Shown here: positions 1 through 6,862 of the stretch, in pieces | How positions within the stretch are numbered: position 1 is the first letter of the stretch | Layout: each line of letters begins with the position of its first letter | Source of the DNA: an uncultured Clostridia bacterium | GTDB lineage: Bacteria > Bacillota > Clostridia > Oscillospirales > CAG-272 | Length of the DNA stretch: 33,638 nucleotides | NCBI GenBank assembly: GCA_946404035.1 | Contig: CAMJCC010000008.1 | Location: forward strand, 1 to 33,638 | Direction of reading: 5' to 3' | Program-made: the position numbers and the translations under genes | The notes under the pieces: model-generated | Told to the model about the DNA's origin: nothing | What the model saw: only the letters and a program-made list of their open reading frames with translations | The model's database searches: none

Positions 1-2619
1 GGCGGTCAGATCGCCGTCCTCATACTCTTGTTCTTGCTCTGCGATCTGATCCGGCTGTTCCGCTTCGGTCGGAGCGGTCGGCTCCTCCCCGAACAGTTCG
101 TCCATCCCGGACAGCCGTTCCTCCTCCGCTCGCTTGGCGTCCTCCGCCGCGCGGTGTTCCTCCTCCGTTTCGGGATAATCGATCCCGGGCAGAAGCGTGG
201 TCGGAGCAGGTTGCTGTTGCTGTGCGTTCGCGGCTTCTCTTGCCGCCTCCGCCCTGGCGCGGCGGCGCTCCTCCTCGGCTTCACGCCGGGCGCGCTCCTC
301 CTCGATCTGGGCAAGCGCCTGGTCGGCGCGGAGTTTTTCGATCTTGATATGGTGATACTTCCGGTCCACCTCGCGCGCGATGGTGGACTCGCGGCTCCGG
401 CAGGTGAAGATCAAACTCTGCACCCCGTCCTCCGCCAGTTCGCGCAGGGCGCGCATCGTGCAGGTCGCCCGGAAGTTATCCTGGTGCGCAAAACTCTCGT
501 CGAAGCAGAGCGGCGGCTTCTCGTTCTTGTAGAGCAGGTCGATATACGCAAGCCGCAGGGCTATGTAGGCAAGGTCGCGCGTACCGCCCGACAGATACTC
601 GGCGGAATAGCGGTCGCCCTCCTCGCGGGCAAAATCCAGAAACAGATCCTGGTTGACCCCGAGCTGACCGTATTTGCCGTCGGTCATCGCGGACATCAGG
701 CGCCCGGCGTAAGCCGACAGACGCGGCGTGATCTCGCGCCGGAGGTTGCCCTCCGCGCCAGACACGGCGGAGTACGCCAGATCCAGCGCGTGCTTCAGTT
801 CGCTTGCCGCGCGGATCCGGTTGCGGAGGATCTCGATCTTCTCGCGGATCTCGACGGGGTTGGACGCCCCCTGCCGCAGTCCGGCGATCTCGTCCTCAAG
901 GTCGAGCCGATGCTTTTCAAGGTCCTGCTTCTTCTGGTTGCGCAGATTGATCCCCTCGAGCAGGTCTTCAAAGGACATATCGCAGAGCGCGTTCTGCAGC
1001 TCGGGAGACAGCGAGTGGCGCAGATGCTCCTCGTTCTCGCCCGACAGTTTCCCGCGCAGAGCGTTCAGTTCGGCTTCCAGCGTCTTTTCGTGTTCGGCAA
1101 ATTCCGCCTCGGCGGCAAGGATCGCGTCGATCTCCTCGACCATCTTGTCGATCGCGGCGACGACCCCGCCCTCGGGCAGGGTGCGACCCCAACGGGCGGC
1201 AGTCGCGGACAGCGAGGAGTAGGTCGCGAGATAGGTCTTCTTGGTCCTGTCGACCACGTCGTCCGCGTGGCGGAGCGCCTGTTCGCGTTCGACGATCGCC
1301 GCCCGCCGCTCGGCGTTTCCGGCAAGGAACGCGGCGAACGCCGCCGCCGTCTTGAAATCGTATTCCGCGGCGAGCGAGCGCGCGTGCAAAAACCGTCCCC
1401 GGTAGATCAGGGCGAGCACGCCGCCCCCGATCAGCGCGACCCCCGCCAGGATCCAGTAGAGCGCCGCGGCGGGCTTCCAGCCGACGATCGCCCCGAGGAT
1501 GGGCAGAAAGACCGCAAGCCCGAAAGCAAGGATCATCAGCAAGAGGGCCTGCATCCCGCTCTTGCGCGCGTCGCGCACTTCGCGGGTCACCACGGCGTCG
1601 CCGCCGTGCCGGTCGATCCGGTGCAGCAGTTTTTCCTCCTCGCGCTCGTTTTCGATCTTTTCTTTTAATTTTTTCCATTCCTCCTCCGCCCCGCGATAGG
1701 TGCGGTAGGCGTCCGCCGTCACGCGGAGGTTGATGGTCAGTTCGGTGCGGTAGGAATTGTCGGGCAGGAAGCCGTTGCCGGTGTGCTTCATCCGGAACTC
1801 CGCCTCTTCGGCGTGCAGGATGCGTTCCTCCTGTTCGAGCGTGTGCAGTTTATCGAAACTGTTGAGCAGGGCGATGGCGCGGAAACTGCCTTTCAGTTTT
1901 TCGAGTTTGGCGATCTCGCCCTCGATCTTCTCGCGTTCCTTTTGGTTCTTTACCAGTTCGCTCTCGCGGTCGAGCAGGGTCTCGGTGATCTCGACCGACC
2001 GCCGTTCCTCAGCGAGCAGTTCCTCCGCGCGCGCGAGCAGCGTGCGCGAGCCGACCCCGTGTTCCTCGGTCTCGGCGACGCGGCGGGCGTTGATGGCGGA
2101 CGCCGCCTTGTCCACCGACAGCTGTTCGTTCCCCGAGAAAAGCAGGTTCGAGATGGTCTCGCGCATCTTCTCCTCGCCGACGTGGGTATCGTCCATCTGG
2201 CTGATGTACGCGGAGGACGTGAAGACGTCGGACGGCACGCCGAGAAAATACTCCCCGGCGTTCTCTTCGGTGACCAGACTTCCCTCCTCGAGGTTGACGA
2301 CGCGGGTCCGGTCGCGGAAGACCTCGTGCCCGTTCTCTTCGACGATCGCGGAATAGCGGTCGATGCGGTAGCGTTTTCCTTTGACGAGGACGGTCATTTC
2401 GCCCTCGGCGGTCCCGGTCTCCCAGCTCGTCCGCTTGCGCCGCTCCTCCAGCCCGGCGGGGTCGGGGGTGAAGCCGTAAAGCATAAACCGGATAAAGGCG
2501 GCAAGCGTACTCTTCCCGGACTCGTTCGAGCCCTCGATGACGTTCAACTTGTCGCCGAACTTGACCTCGAAATAGTCAAGCAGACCGAAGTGTTTGACTT
2601 TGACTTCCAGTATCAGCAC
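1..2619 (-). CDS. SMC/RecN-like AAA ATPase of the YhaN type with two central membrane helices (3' end outside window)
   Basis: About 873 codons are visible and the C-terminus lies beyond base 1. The GTG start at 2619 overlaps the end of the upstream DUF6062 gene by 7 bp, so the two are translationally coupled. A Walker A motif GSNESGKST is at residues 30-38. Long coiled-coil stretches follow, broken at about residues 355-405 by two hydrophobic segments separated by a short turn (SGMQALLLMILAFGLAVF, then YWILAGVALIGGGVLALIY). The ABC signature YLSGGTRDLA is near residue 673 and the Walker B LCFDESF near 700. This order, with membrane helices inside the coiled coil, matches YhaN-type relatives of SbcC/Rad50, which work in DNA-end processing. 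After about residue 755 the tail is low-complexity, rich in Glu, Arg, Ala and Gln, and probably disordered. No SbcD/YhaM-like nuclease gene is next to it in the window, so its nuclease partner, if any, is unknown. Confidence 0.88.
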   Translation of the reverse strand, partial: MLILEVKVKHFGLLDYFEVKFGDKLNVIEGSNESGKSTLAAFIRFMLYGFTPDPAGLEERRKRTSWETGTAEGEMTVLVKGKRYRIDRYSAIVEENGHEVFRDRTRVVNLEEGSLVTEENAGEYFLGVPSDVFTSSAYISQMDDTHVGEEKMRETISNLLFSGNEQLSVDKAASAINARRVAETEEHGVGSRTLLARAEELLAEERRSVEITETLLDRESELVKNQKEREKIEGEIAKLEKLKGSFRAIALLNSFDKLHTLEQEERILHAEEAEFRMKHTGNGFLPDNSYRTELTINLRVTADAYRTYRGAEEEWKKLKEKIENEREEEKLLHRIDRHGGDAVVTREVRDARKSGMQALLLMILAFGLAVFLPILGAIVGWKPAAALYWILAGVALIGGGVLALIYRGRFLHARSLAAEYDFKTAAAFAAFLAGNAERRAAIVEREQALRHADDVVDRTKKTYLATYSSLSATAARWGRTLPEGGVVAAIDKMVEEIDAILAAEAEFAEHEKTLEAELNALRGKLSGENEEHLRHSLSPELQNALCDMSFEDLLEGINLRNQKKQDLEKHRLDLEDEIAGLRQGASNPVEIREKIEILRNRIRAASELKHALDLAYSAVSGAEGNLRREITPRLSAYAGRLMSAMTDGKYGQLGVNQDLFLDFAREEGDRYSAEYLSGGTRDLAYIALRLAYIDLLYKNEKPPLCFDESFAHQDNFRATCTMRALRELAEDGVQSLIFTCRSRESTIAREVDRKYHHIKIEKLRADQALAQIEEERARREAEEERRRARAEAAREAANAQQQQPAPTTLLPGIDYPETEEEHRAAEDAKRAEEERLSGMDELFGEEPTAPTEAEQPDQIAEQEQEYEDGDLTA

Positions 2620-3329
2620 GGTTTGACCTCTCTTCCCTCCAGTCCGGATAATCCTTTGACGGCGCGCTCGACGGCGGTCTTCTGCTCCTCGGTCAGGGGT
2701 TCTTCGGCGCGGTAATCAAACGAGCGGCAGAACGCCGACACGTCGCCGGAGAGCGACGAGAACCACCTTTCTTCGACCTCTCCGATATCGCGGTTGAACT
2801 CCGCCCGCATCTTTTTCCCCAGTCGGTCGCGCGCGACGGCGAGCAGCCGGCGGTAATGCGGCAGGCAGAAATGGGGTTGCGCCCGGAACTTTTCGCGGAA
2901 CGACGCGTCCTCTTCGTAGAGGAGCACCACGGTCTCCGCCATCCGGGACAAACTGAACTCGATCCGCGAGCAGACGTAGCAGTCCCCCTCCAGTTCCGCG
3001 AGCCGCGAGACCGTCTTCTCGCGTCCCCCGAGGGCGGCGAGCCCGTGGGGGAAGAGCGCGGGGGCAAGTTCGGCGAGGTGACTTTCGAGCATCAGAGCCA
3101 GCCCCAGACGGTTCTTGCGTTTCAGCATCGCGGTAAAGTGCGTGGGGCAGAACCCCTCGCGGTTGGTGCGGACGCGGACGTCGGGTTCCATCATCGACGC
3201 CCCGAGGATCAGGGACAACTCGTCCTCCTCAAGTTTGCGGTAGAGCGTGCAGAGAGGACAGCCGACGTCACGATGATCCCGCGAGTCGTCAAACGCCTCG
3301 TTGACCGGGATGGTGTAGATCCGTTCCAT
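2613..3329 (-). CDS. DUF6062-type protein with two CxxC...CxxH modules
   Basis: This 238-residue soluble protein of unknown function resembles the clostridial DUF6062 family. Cysteines and histidines form two similar modules: C24-x2-C27 with C61-x2-H64 (FCPTHF), and C117-x2-C120 with C155-x2-H158 (FCLPHY). The spacing suggests an internal duplication and two structural metal sites, probably zinc; that is inference. There is no signal peptide or membrane segment. The ATG at 3329 follows an AAGGAGGGCGGCC ribosome site. It is the first gene of a two-gene unit with the overlapping SMC-like ATPase downstream, which suggests a shared job or co-regulation. It could be a zinc-ribbon adaptor or a redox-sensing protein; the sequence does not decide. 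Confidence 0.85.
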   Translation of the reverse strand: MERIYTIPVNEAFDDSRDHRDVGCPLCTLYRKLEEDELSLILGASMMEPDVRVRTNREGFCPTHFTAMLKRKNRLGLALMLESHLAELAPALFPHGLAALGGREKTVSRLAELEGDCYVCSRIEFSLSRMAETVVLLYEEDASFREKFRAQPHFCLPHYRRLLAVARDRLGKKMRAEFNRDIGEVEERWFSSLSGDVSAFCRSFDYRAEEPLTEEQKTAVERAVKGLSGLEGREVKPC

Positions 3330-3390
3330 GGCCGCCCTCCTTATATTTTTTGCGCCCCACGCCCGCGAGCGTATAGTACGCGCATTCTAT

Positions 3391-3430
3391 TTCATAATAC
3401 AATTATACAATATGTCAAAAAGAAATGCAA
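3391..3430 (-). promoter_or_regulatory. Promoter region for the DUF6062-ATPase unit
   Basis: Two overlapping readings fit on the minus strand. One has TTGACA (3413-3418), a 16-bp spacer and TATGAA (3391-3396). The other has TTGCAT (3425-3430), a 17-bp spacer and a perfect TATAAT (3402-3407). The -35 area overlaps the terminator of the upstream SPOCS gene. A 7-bp direct repeat, ATTGTAT, occurs twice at an 8-bp period in the core. Confidence 0.55.
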
Positions 3431-3451
3431 GGGGAAAATCACTCCCCTTGC
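3416..3451 (-). terminator. Rho-independent terminator after the SPOCS/LysM gene
   Basis: A perfect 9-bp stem (3427-3435 with 3443-3451, GCAAGGGGA) and a 7-nt loop are followed on the minus strand by ATTTCTTTTT. A T-run also follows on the plus strand, so the hairpin could act in both directions. Confidence 0.75.
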
Positions 3452-3470
3452 AGACTTTTTTGCACGCGGA

Positions 3471-5030
3471 TCAAGAGATCAGAAGTCTGACCACGCCGTC
3501 CAGCGAATTCGGCGCGTCGGACGCGTCCTTCGCCCCGTCGGGCAGGTCGTTTTGCCGGGCGACGGTCTCGGGCGATACGCCGTACCGTTTGGCGATATCC
3601 CAGAGCGTTTCGCCCCCCTCGGGATAGACCGCGACGATCTCCCCGGGCGCGCGGGCGGGCAACTCCCCCTCCCCGCGTTCGACGCTCTCCACCACCGTCA
3701 CCTCGTTCTCTTTCGCTATCCGGACGGTGATCGCCGTTTCGACCGACGCGAGCAGGCGCGAGGGGTCCAGCCGCACCGAAACCGACAGCGGGATCGCCGA
3801 AATGTCGGCGCGCCCCTCTCCCCGACACGCGGCGGGGACCGGGAGCGTGACCGAGAACGGAAAACGGAAGTTCACGGCGGAGTAGACGGTTCCTCCGTCG
3901 GGCTCTCCGGAGGGGGAACCGACCGTCGCCGTCACCCGACACTCCCCCGTGACCGTCGCCCCGTCGTCCCCGACGGAGGCGCCGAAGACCGAAACGGCGG
4001 CGCTCTCCCCGAGGACCGTCATCGCGTCCTCGCAGTTACACTCGCTCCGCTCGGCGTCGCCCTCGAGCGCAAAGACCCCGCCCCCGCAGAAACAGACGTC
4101 GGTCACGCCGATCTTTTCGGTCCTGACCGCGGTCGGTTCCTTGATCGAAAGCATATCGACCAGCGCCGCCGCCTCGTCGGGGGCGGTCGCCTCGGCGAAG
4201 AGATCCAAGGTCAAGTCCAGCGCGATCCCGTCCCCCGCGTCGCCATCCTTTTCCGTGACGTCGAGCGCCGAGACCGTCGCCCAACCCGCCGCGCTGCCCC
4301 CGGTCAGGGGTTCGCCTTCGTACGGGATCACCTCGGAAAACGGGATCCTCCGCCGATGCGTCCTCGGCACGCCGTCCCCGCGGTCGAGTTTCAGAACGAC
4401 CTCCGCCTCGCCGCGCAGATCCACCCCGGCGGGCGTGACCGTCGCCTCCCGCACGCACGCCGTCGCCTCGGCGGCAAGCACCTTTTCCGCCCCCTCGGTC
4501 CGGATCACGTCCCCGATCCGCACGTCGCGGAGCGAGAGGACCTCTGCGACGTGCCCCTTGACCGGATGGATCAGGAGGACGGCGTCGGGGTCGGCGGAAA
4601 GGGTCGGGAGCGCGGGGGAACTCTCCCGCGCCCGGTAGCACCGGGCGGACGCCGAAAGCGGCGTTTTGATCTGGATCCGGCGCGGCCCCGTCAGCCGGCA
4701 GACCGGGACGTCCGCGACCACCGGGAAGAGGACCGGGTCGCACCCATCAGGACAGGGGAACGAGAGCAGATAATCCCCGGGGAGCGACAAAACCGACACG
4801 CCCCCGTCGGCGTTGCCGCACAGCACGGTGTGAACGACCGTCCCGGCGAACTCCGCCTTGCCGCCCGACACGTACTTCCCGCTCGGCCGCACGTTTGCCG
4901 ACGCCGAATAGATCCGTCTGATCTCGGGCTGATAGTCGGGCAGCGTGACGTCGATCACGCACTCCCCGCGCACCTGCTCGGGAGATACGTCCTTTACCCC
5001 GTGAAAACCCGTATATAGTTCCTTTTCCAT
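3471..5030 (-). CDS. SPOCS-domain (DUF3794) protein with C-terminal LysM, SipL-like
   Basis: This 519-residue protein has SPOCS/DUF3794 character from about residue 15 to the middle, with blocks such as TLPDYQPEIRRIYSASANV near residue 30. It ends in a LysM module at about residues 462-506 (GETLWDIAKRYGVSPETVA). This is the architecture of SipL, the clostridial protein that binds SpoIVA and anchors the spore coat to the forespore. The length is close to the roughly 520 residues usual for SipL. There is no signal peptide, as expected for a mother-cell cytosolic protein. The ATG at 5030 follows CGAAGGAGAGACGCT. It is a lone gene with its own terminator. A weak TTCTAC, 17 bp, TAGAAT lies upstream; a mother-cell sigma-E or sigma-K promoter would be expected, but I could not identify one. 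Confidence 0.85.
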   Translation of the reverse strand: MEKELYTGFHGVKDVSPEQVRGECVIDVTLPDYQPEIRRIYSASANVRPSGKYVSGGKAEFAGTVVHTVLCGNADGGVSVLSLPGDYLLSFPCPDGCDPVLFPVVADVPVCRLTGPRRIQIKTPLSASARCYRARESSPALPTLSADPDAVLLIHPVKGHVAEVLSLRDVRIGDVIRTEGAEKVLAAEATACVREATVTPAGVDLRGEAEVVLKLDRGDGVPRTHRRRIPFSEVIPYEGEPLTGGSAAGWATVSALDVTEKDGDAGDGIALDLTLDLFAEATAPDEAAALVDMLSIKEPTAVRTEKIGVTDVCFCGGGVFALEGDAERSECNCEDAMTVLGESAAVSVFGASVGDDGATVTGECRVTATVGSPSGEPDGGTVYSAVNFRFPFSVTLPVPAACRGEGRADISAIPLSVSVRLDPSRLLASVETAITVRIAKENEVTVVESVERGEGELPARAPGEIVAVYPEGGETLWDIAKRYGVSPETVARQNDLPDGAKDASDAPNSLDGVVRLLIS

Positions 5031-5090
5031 AGCGTCTCTCCTTCGGTATTTTGGTATATTCTATGCACCGCCCCCCCGGAGTAGAACGAA

Positions 5091-5204
5091 GGAATGAAGT
5101 CGCCGCGCAAGCGCGGCTAATGAAGTCGGCAGCGCATTCCGCGCTGCCTAATGAAGGCGGTGCAAGCGCCGTGAAGCGTTTGCCGCGAGCGGCAAACGTG
5201 ACGG
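5091..5204 (+). repeat. Hairpin array 1: four back-to-back stem-loops with conserved TAATGAAG/GTGAAG linkers
   Basis: Reading the plus strand, a GAATGAAGTC lead-in is followed by four hairpins. Hairpin 1 is 5102-5117 (7-bp stem GCCGCGC). Linker TAATGAAGTC follows. Hairpin 2 is 5128-5148 (8-bp stem GGCAGCGC). Linker TAATGAAG follows. Hairpin 3 is 5159-5170 (5-bp stem with one G-T). Linker GTGAAG follows. Hairpin 4 is 5177-5198 (10-bp stem CGTTTGCCGC, 2-nt loop), then TGACG. Stem sequences are unrelated; only the linkers are conserved. It lies between the rplL terminator and the SPOCS gene, and no coding potential is convincing. Confidence 0.75.
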
Positions 5205-5228
5205 GGCGTGGAGAACGCCGCGGCGGAA

Positions 5229-5268
5229 CAAAAAAAGAAAAGACAGGGCTCTTGTGTACCCTGTCTTT
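5229..5268 (-). terminator. Terminator of the rplJ-rplL operon
   Basis: A 10-bp stem (5239-5248 with 5259-5268; core GACAGGG/CCCTGTC) with a 10-nt loop is followed on the minus strand by TTTTCTTTTTTT, 20 bp after the rplL stop. Confidence 0.92.
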
Positions 5269-5287
5269 CTTTTTGCCTTGCGGCAAA

Positions 5288-5668
5288 TTACTTGATCTCG
5301 ACGGTAGCGCCGGCAGCCTTGAGCTCTTCGGCGATCTTGTCGGCTTCCTCTTTGGAAACGCCCTCTTTGATAGCCTTCGGAGCAGCCTCGACGAGGTCCT
5401 TCGCCTCTTTCAGGCCAAGACCGGTGATGCCGCGGACGGCCTTGATGACGTCGAGCTTCTTGTCGCCGAAGTTGGCGAGGATGACGTCGAACTCGGTCTT
5501 CTCTTCGGCAGCGGCGGCTGCGGGAGCAGCGCCGGCGGCGCCGGCAACGGCGACGGGAGCGGCGGAAACGCCGAACTCCTCTTCAAGCGCCTTCACGAGG
5601 TCGGCAAGTTCGAGAATGGTGAGACCTTTCACAAGGTCAAGGATCTGAGTGGTCTTTTCGGTAGCCAT
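5288..5668 (-). CDS. rplL: 50S ribosomal protein L7/L12
   Basis: This 126-residue protein is the expected size for bL12. It has the N-terminal dimerisation domain ([20 protein letters not shown]), an Ala/Gly/Pro-rich flexible hinge at about residues 34-52, and the C-terminal factor-binding domain ([20 protein letters not shown], then [20 protein letters not shown]). Dimers of L7/L12 bind L10 on the ribosomal stalk and recruit the translational GTPases. It is the second gene of the operon, 52 bp after rplJ, and is followed by a strong terminator. Nothing unusual was seen. Confidence 0.99.
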   Translation of the reverse strand: MATEKTTQILDLVKGLTILELADLVKALEEEFGVSAAPVAVAGAAGAAPAAAAAEEKTEFDVILANFGDKKLDVIKAVRGITGLGLKEAKDLVEAAPKAIKEGVSKEEADKIAEELKAAGATVEIK

Positions 5669-5720
5669 TGATAAATTCCTCCGTTTTCTTTCTTTTCAAA
5701 ATGTGGTTTTGTCGAGCAGA

Positions 5721-6254
5721 TCAAGCCTCTGCCGCGGCTTCGGCGGGCGCGCCGCCGTCTTTGTCGATCTTCGCCTGAAGGACGCGTGCGAACGAGTAGA
5801 GCGGAGCCATCATGGATCCGAGCATCTTCGCGATCAGCGTTTCCTTCGACGGGATGCTTGCAAGGGTATCGACCCCTGCCGCATCAAGCAGTCCGCCGTC
5901 CACGAAACCCGCTTTGATTTCAAAGGTTTCGATCTTGTCGGCATACTCCTTGATGATTTTTGCGGGCGCGACCGGGTCTTTCGCGGAAAGCGCGATGGCG
6001 GTCATCCCGCTGAGATACTGCTTCAGGTCGCCGTATCCCACTTCCTCGCAGGCGCGGCCGGTGAGCGAGTTCTTCATGACGCAGTATTCCACGCCTGCGG
6101 CGCGGAGAGCGGCACGGAGTTTCGTGTCATCCTCAACCGTGATCCCCTCGTACTTGACAAGAACGCCGGCGGCGCTGCCGCGGATCTTCTCGGCAAGATT
6201 ACGGACGATCTCCTGCTTGGATTCCAGGATCTTCTGACTGGGCATTGAGTTCAC
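5721..6254 (-). CDS. rplJ: 50S ribosomal protein L10
   Basis: This 177-residue protein is normal in size for uL10. It has the conserved N-terminal block (SKQEIVRNLAEKIRGSAAGV, then KYEGITVEDDTKLRAALRAA), the GRACEEVGYGDL region, and a C-terminal helical stretch that binds L12 dimers, ending in an Ala/Glu-rich tail. It anchors the L7/L12 stalk to 23S rRNA. The ATG at 6254 follows ACGGAGGTGAACTCA. The consensus promoter, leader and attenuator upstream indicate autogenous control by the L10-L12 complex, as is known for this operon in Firmicutes. Confidence 0.99.
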   Translation of the reverse strand: MNSMPSQKILESKQEIVRNLAEKIRGSAAGVLVKYEGITVEDDTKLRAALRAAGVEYCVMKNSLTGRACEEVGYGDLKQYLSGMTAIALSAKDPVAPAKIIKEYADKIETFEIKAGFVDGGLLDAAGVDTLASIPSKETLIAKMLGSMMAPLYSFARVLQAKIDKDGGAPAEAAAEA

Positions 6255-6285
6255 CTCCGTAAAGATTATTCGCTAAGAGGCGGAA

Positions 6286-6415
6286 GAAAAGAAAAAATCC
6301 TTTCCCCACAAGACGGGAAAGGACGAATAAACCGAAAACGCAGTTTTCGTTAGGGTCAATTCTTCTCTCCTCGGCAGGGTGGCTTTCGCTTTTACTGTAA
6401 CCTGCTGTCTTAGGA
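6286..6415 (-). promoter_or_regulatory. L10 leader with transcription attenuator
   Basis: In the rplJ 5' untranslated region the minus strand shows the paired motif AGACAGCAGG (6401-6410) and CCTGCCGAGGAGAG (6365-6378), typical of the L10 leader that binds the L10-L12 complex. Downstream is an intrinsic terminator: stem CCTTTCCC with GGGAAAGG (6299-6322), followed by ATTTTTTCTTTT. The layout fits premature termination when free L10-L12 is in excess. The identification rests on motif order, not on a covariance search. Confidence 0.88.
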
Positions 6416-6424
6416 ACGAGCAGT

Positions 6425-6453
6425 ATTATAGCGTACCGTGCCGGATTTGTCAA
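6425..6453 (-). promoter_or_regulatory. rplJ promoter, full consensus
   Basis: TTGACA (6448-6453), a 17-bp spacer and TATAAT (6425-6430) on the minus strand; start of transcription is expected near 6418. The last 12 bp of the spacer are one arm of a perfect inverted repeat whose other arm is at 6500-6511. Confidence 0.93.
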
Positions 6454-6511
6454 GAGGTTTTTTATATAAAGATGAAAAATTGCTCCGGTCGAGCAAAAAG
6501 GCACGGTACGC
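6431..6511. repeat. 12-bp perfect inverted repeat joining the rplJ promoter and hairpin array 2
   Basis: GCGTACCGTGCC (6431-6442) and GGCACGGTACGC (6500-6511) are exact reverse complements separated by 57 bp. The left arm is the promoter spacer; the right arm precedes the first TGTGATG linker of the array. The related 8-mer GGCACGGC appears on the minus strand at 6705-6712. Confidence 0.8.
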
Positions 6512-6644
6512 TGTGATGTGTTGCGCCGGGCGCAACGTGATGTTGCTCTTTCGGAGCAGTGATGTTTTTACCGTCCGCAAGCGGACGGCAAAAGTGAAGT
6601 GTTGACCGCTCCTTTCGGCGCGGTCAACGTTTTGTTTTACAAAA
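6470..6644 (+). repeat. Hairpin array 2: at least five stem-loops with GTGATG/GTGAAG linkers
   Basis: On the plus strand the hairpins are: 6480-6496 (stem TTGCTC); then 6520-6536 (GTTGCGC), 6543-6559 (TGCTC core), 6571-6588 (CCGTCCGC, with flanking TTTT/AAAA) and 6601-6628 (GTTGACCGC). A short AT stem lies at 6631-6644. The linkers between them are TGTGATG, GTGATG, GTGATG and GTGAAG, so the linker is kept while stems and loops change. It has the same orientation and style as the array at 5091-5204. It sits upstream of the rplJ promoter, antisense to that operon, and contains no convincing ORF. Confidence 0.75.
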
Positions 6645-6714
6645 GGCGGGGAGAACTGTTGAAGGCAGGGCTATAGAACCAAGGCGCGGCGGAGCGCGGA
6701 GCGAGCCGTGCCGA
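6645..6714. other. Non-coding spacer
   Basis: No gene is seen here. There is one imperfect GC-rich stem, GGCGCGGC (6683-6690) with GCCGTGCC (6705-6712), containing one G-T pair. Confidence 0.5.
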
Positions 6715-6758
6715 TCAAAAAACCGAGAGGGCGCACGATCACGATCGTGCGCCCTCTC
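6715..6758 (-). terminator. Strong terminator downstream of the mnmM end
   Basis: A perfect 16-bp stem, 6725-6740 with 6743-6758 (arm GAGAGGGCGCACGATC), is followed on the minus strand by GGTTTTTTGATC. It ends the minus-strand transcript from the mnmM side about 100 bp after the stop. Confidence 0.85.
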
Positions 6759-6805
6759 AAACAATGCGAATTGTTTTCAGATAGTGAACCTTTTTTCAAA
6801 AAATG

Positions 6806-6843
6806 ATGAAGTTCTTTGCCCCGCTTTCTTACAAGAAAGCGGG
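6806..6843. repeat. Hairpin preceded by a GATGAAG linker
   Basis: An 11-bp stem, CCCGCTTTCTT (6820-6830) with its complement at 6833-6843, is preceded on the plus strand by ATGATGAAG, like the array linkers. On the minus strand it lies 20 bp after the mnmM stop and lacks an immediate T-run, so it is probably an array-like unit or an accessory 3' stem. Confidence 0.5.
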
Positions 6844-6862
6844 CGCACCCCTCGTTCTCCCC

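Noticed and set aside
28-2715. Plus-strand open frames over the start of the window
   Set aside because: They are shadows of the minus-strand ATPase, which has Walker A, ABC signature and Walker B.
5091-5204. Short peptides read from the TAATGA overlaps in array 1
   Set aside because: The first would be only eight residues and the next frame does not stop at the following linker, so a translated mini-ORF chain is not supported.
5091-6644. CRISPR array
   Set aside because: The conserved part is only 6-10 bp and the variable parts are perfect palindromes; no repeat of CRISPR length and no cas genes.
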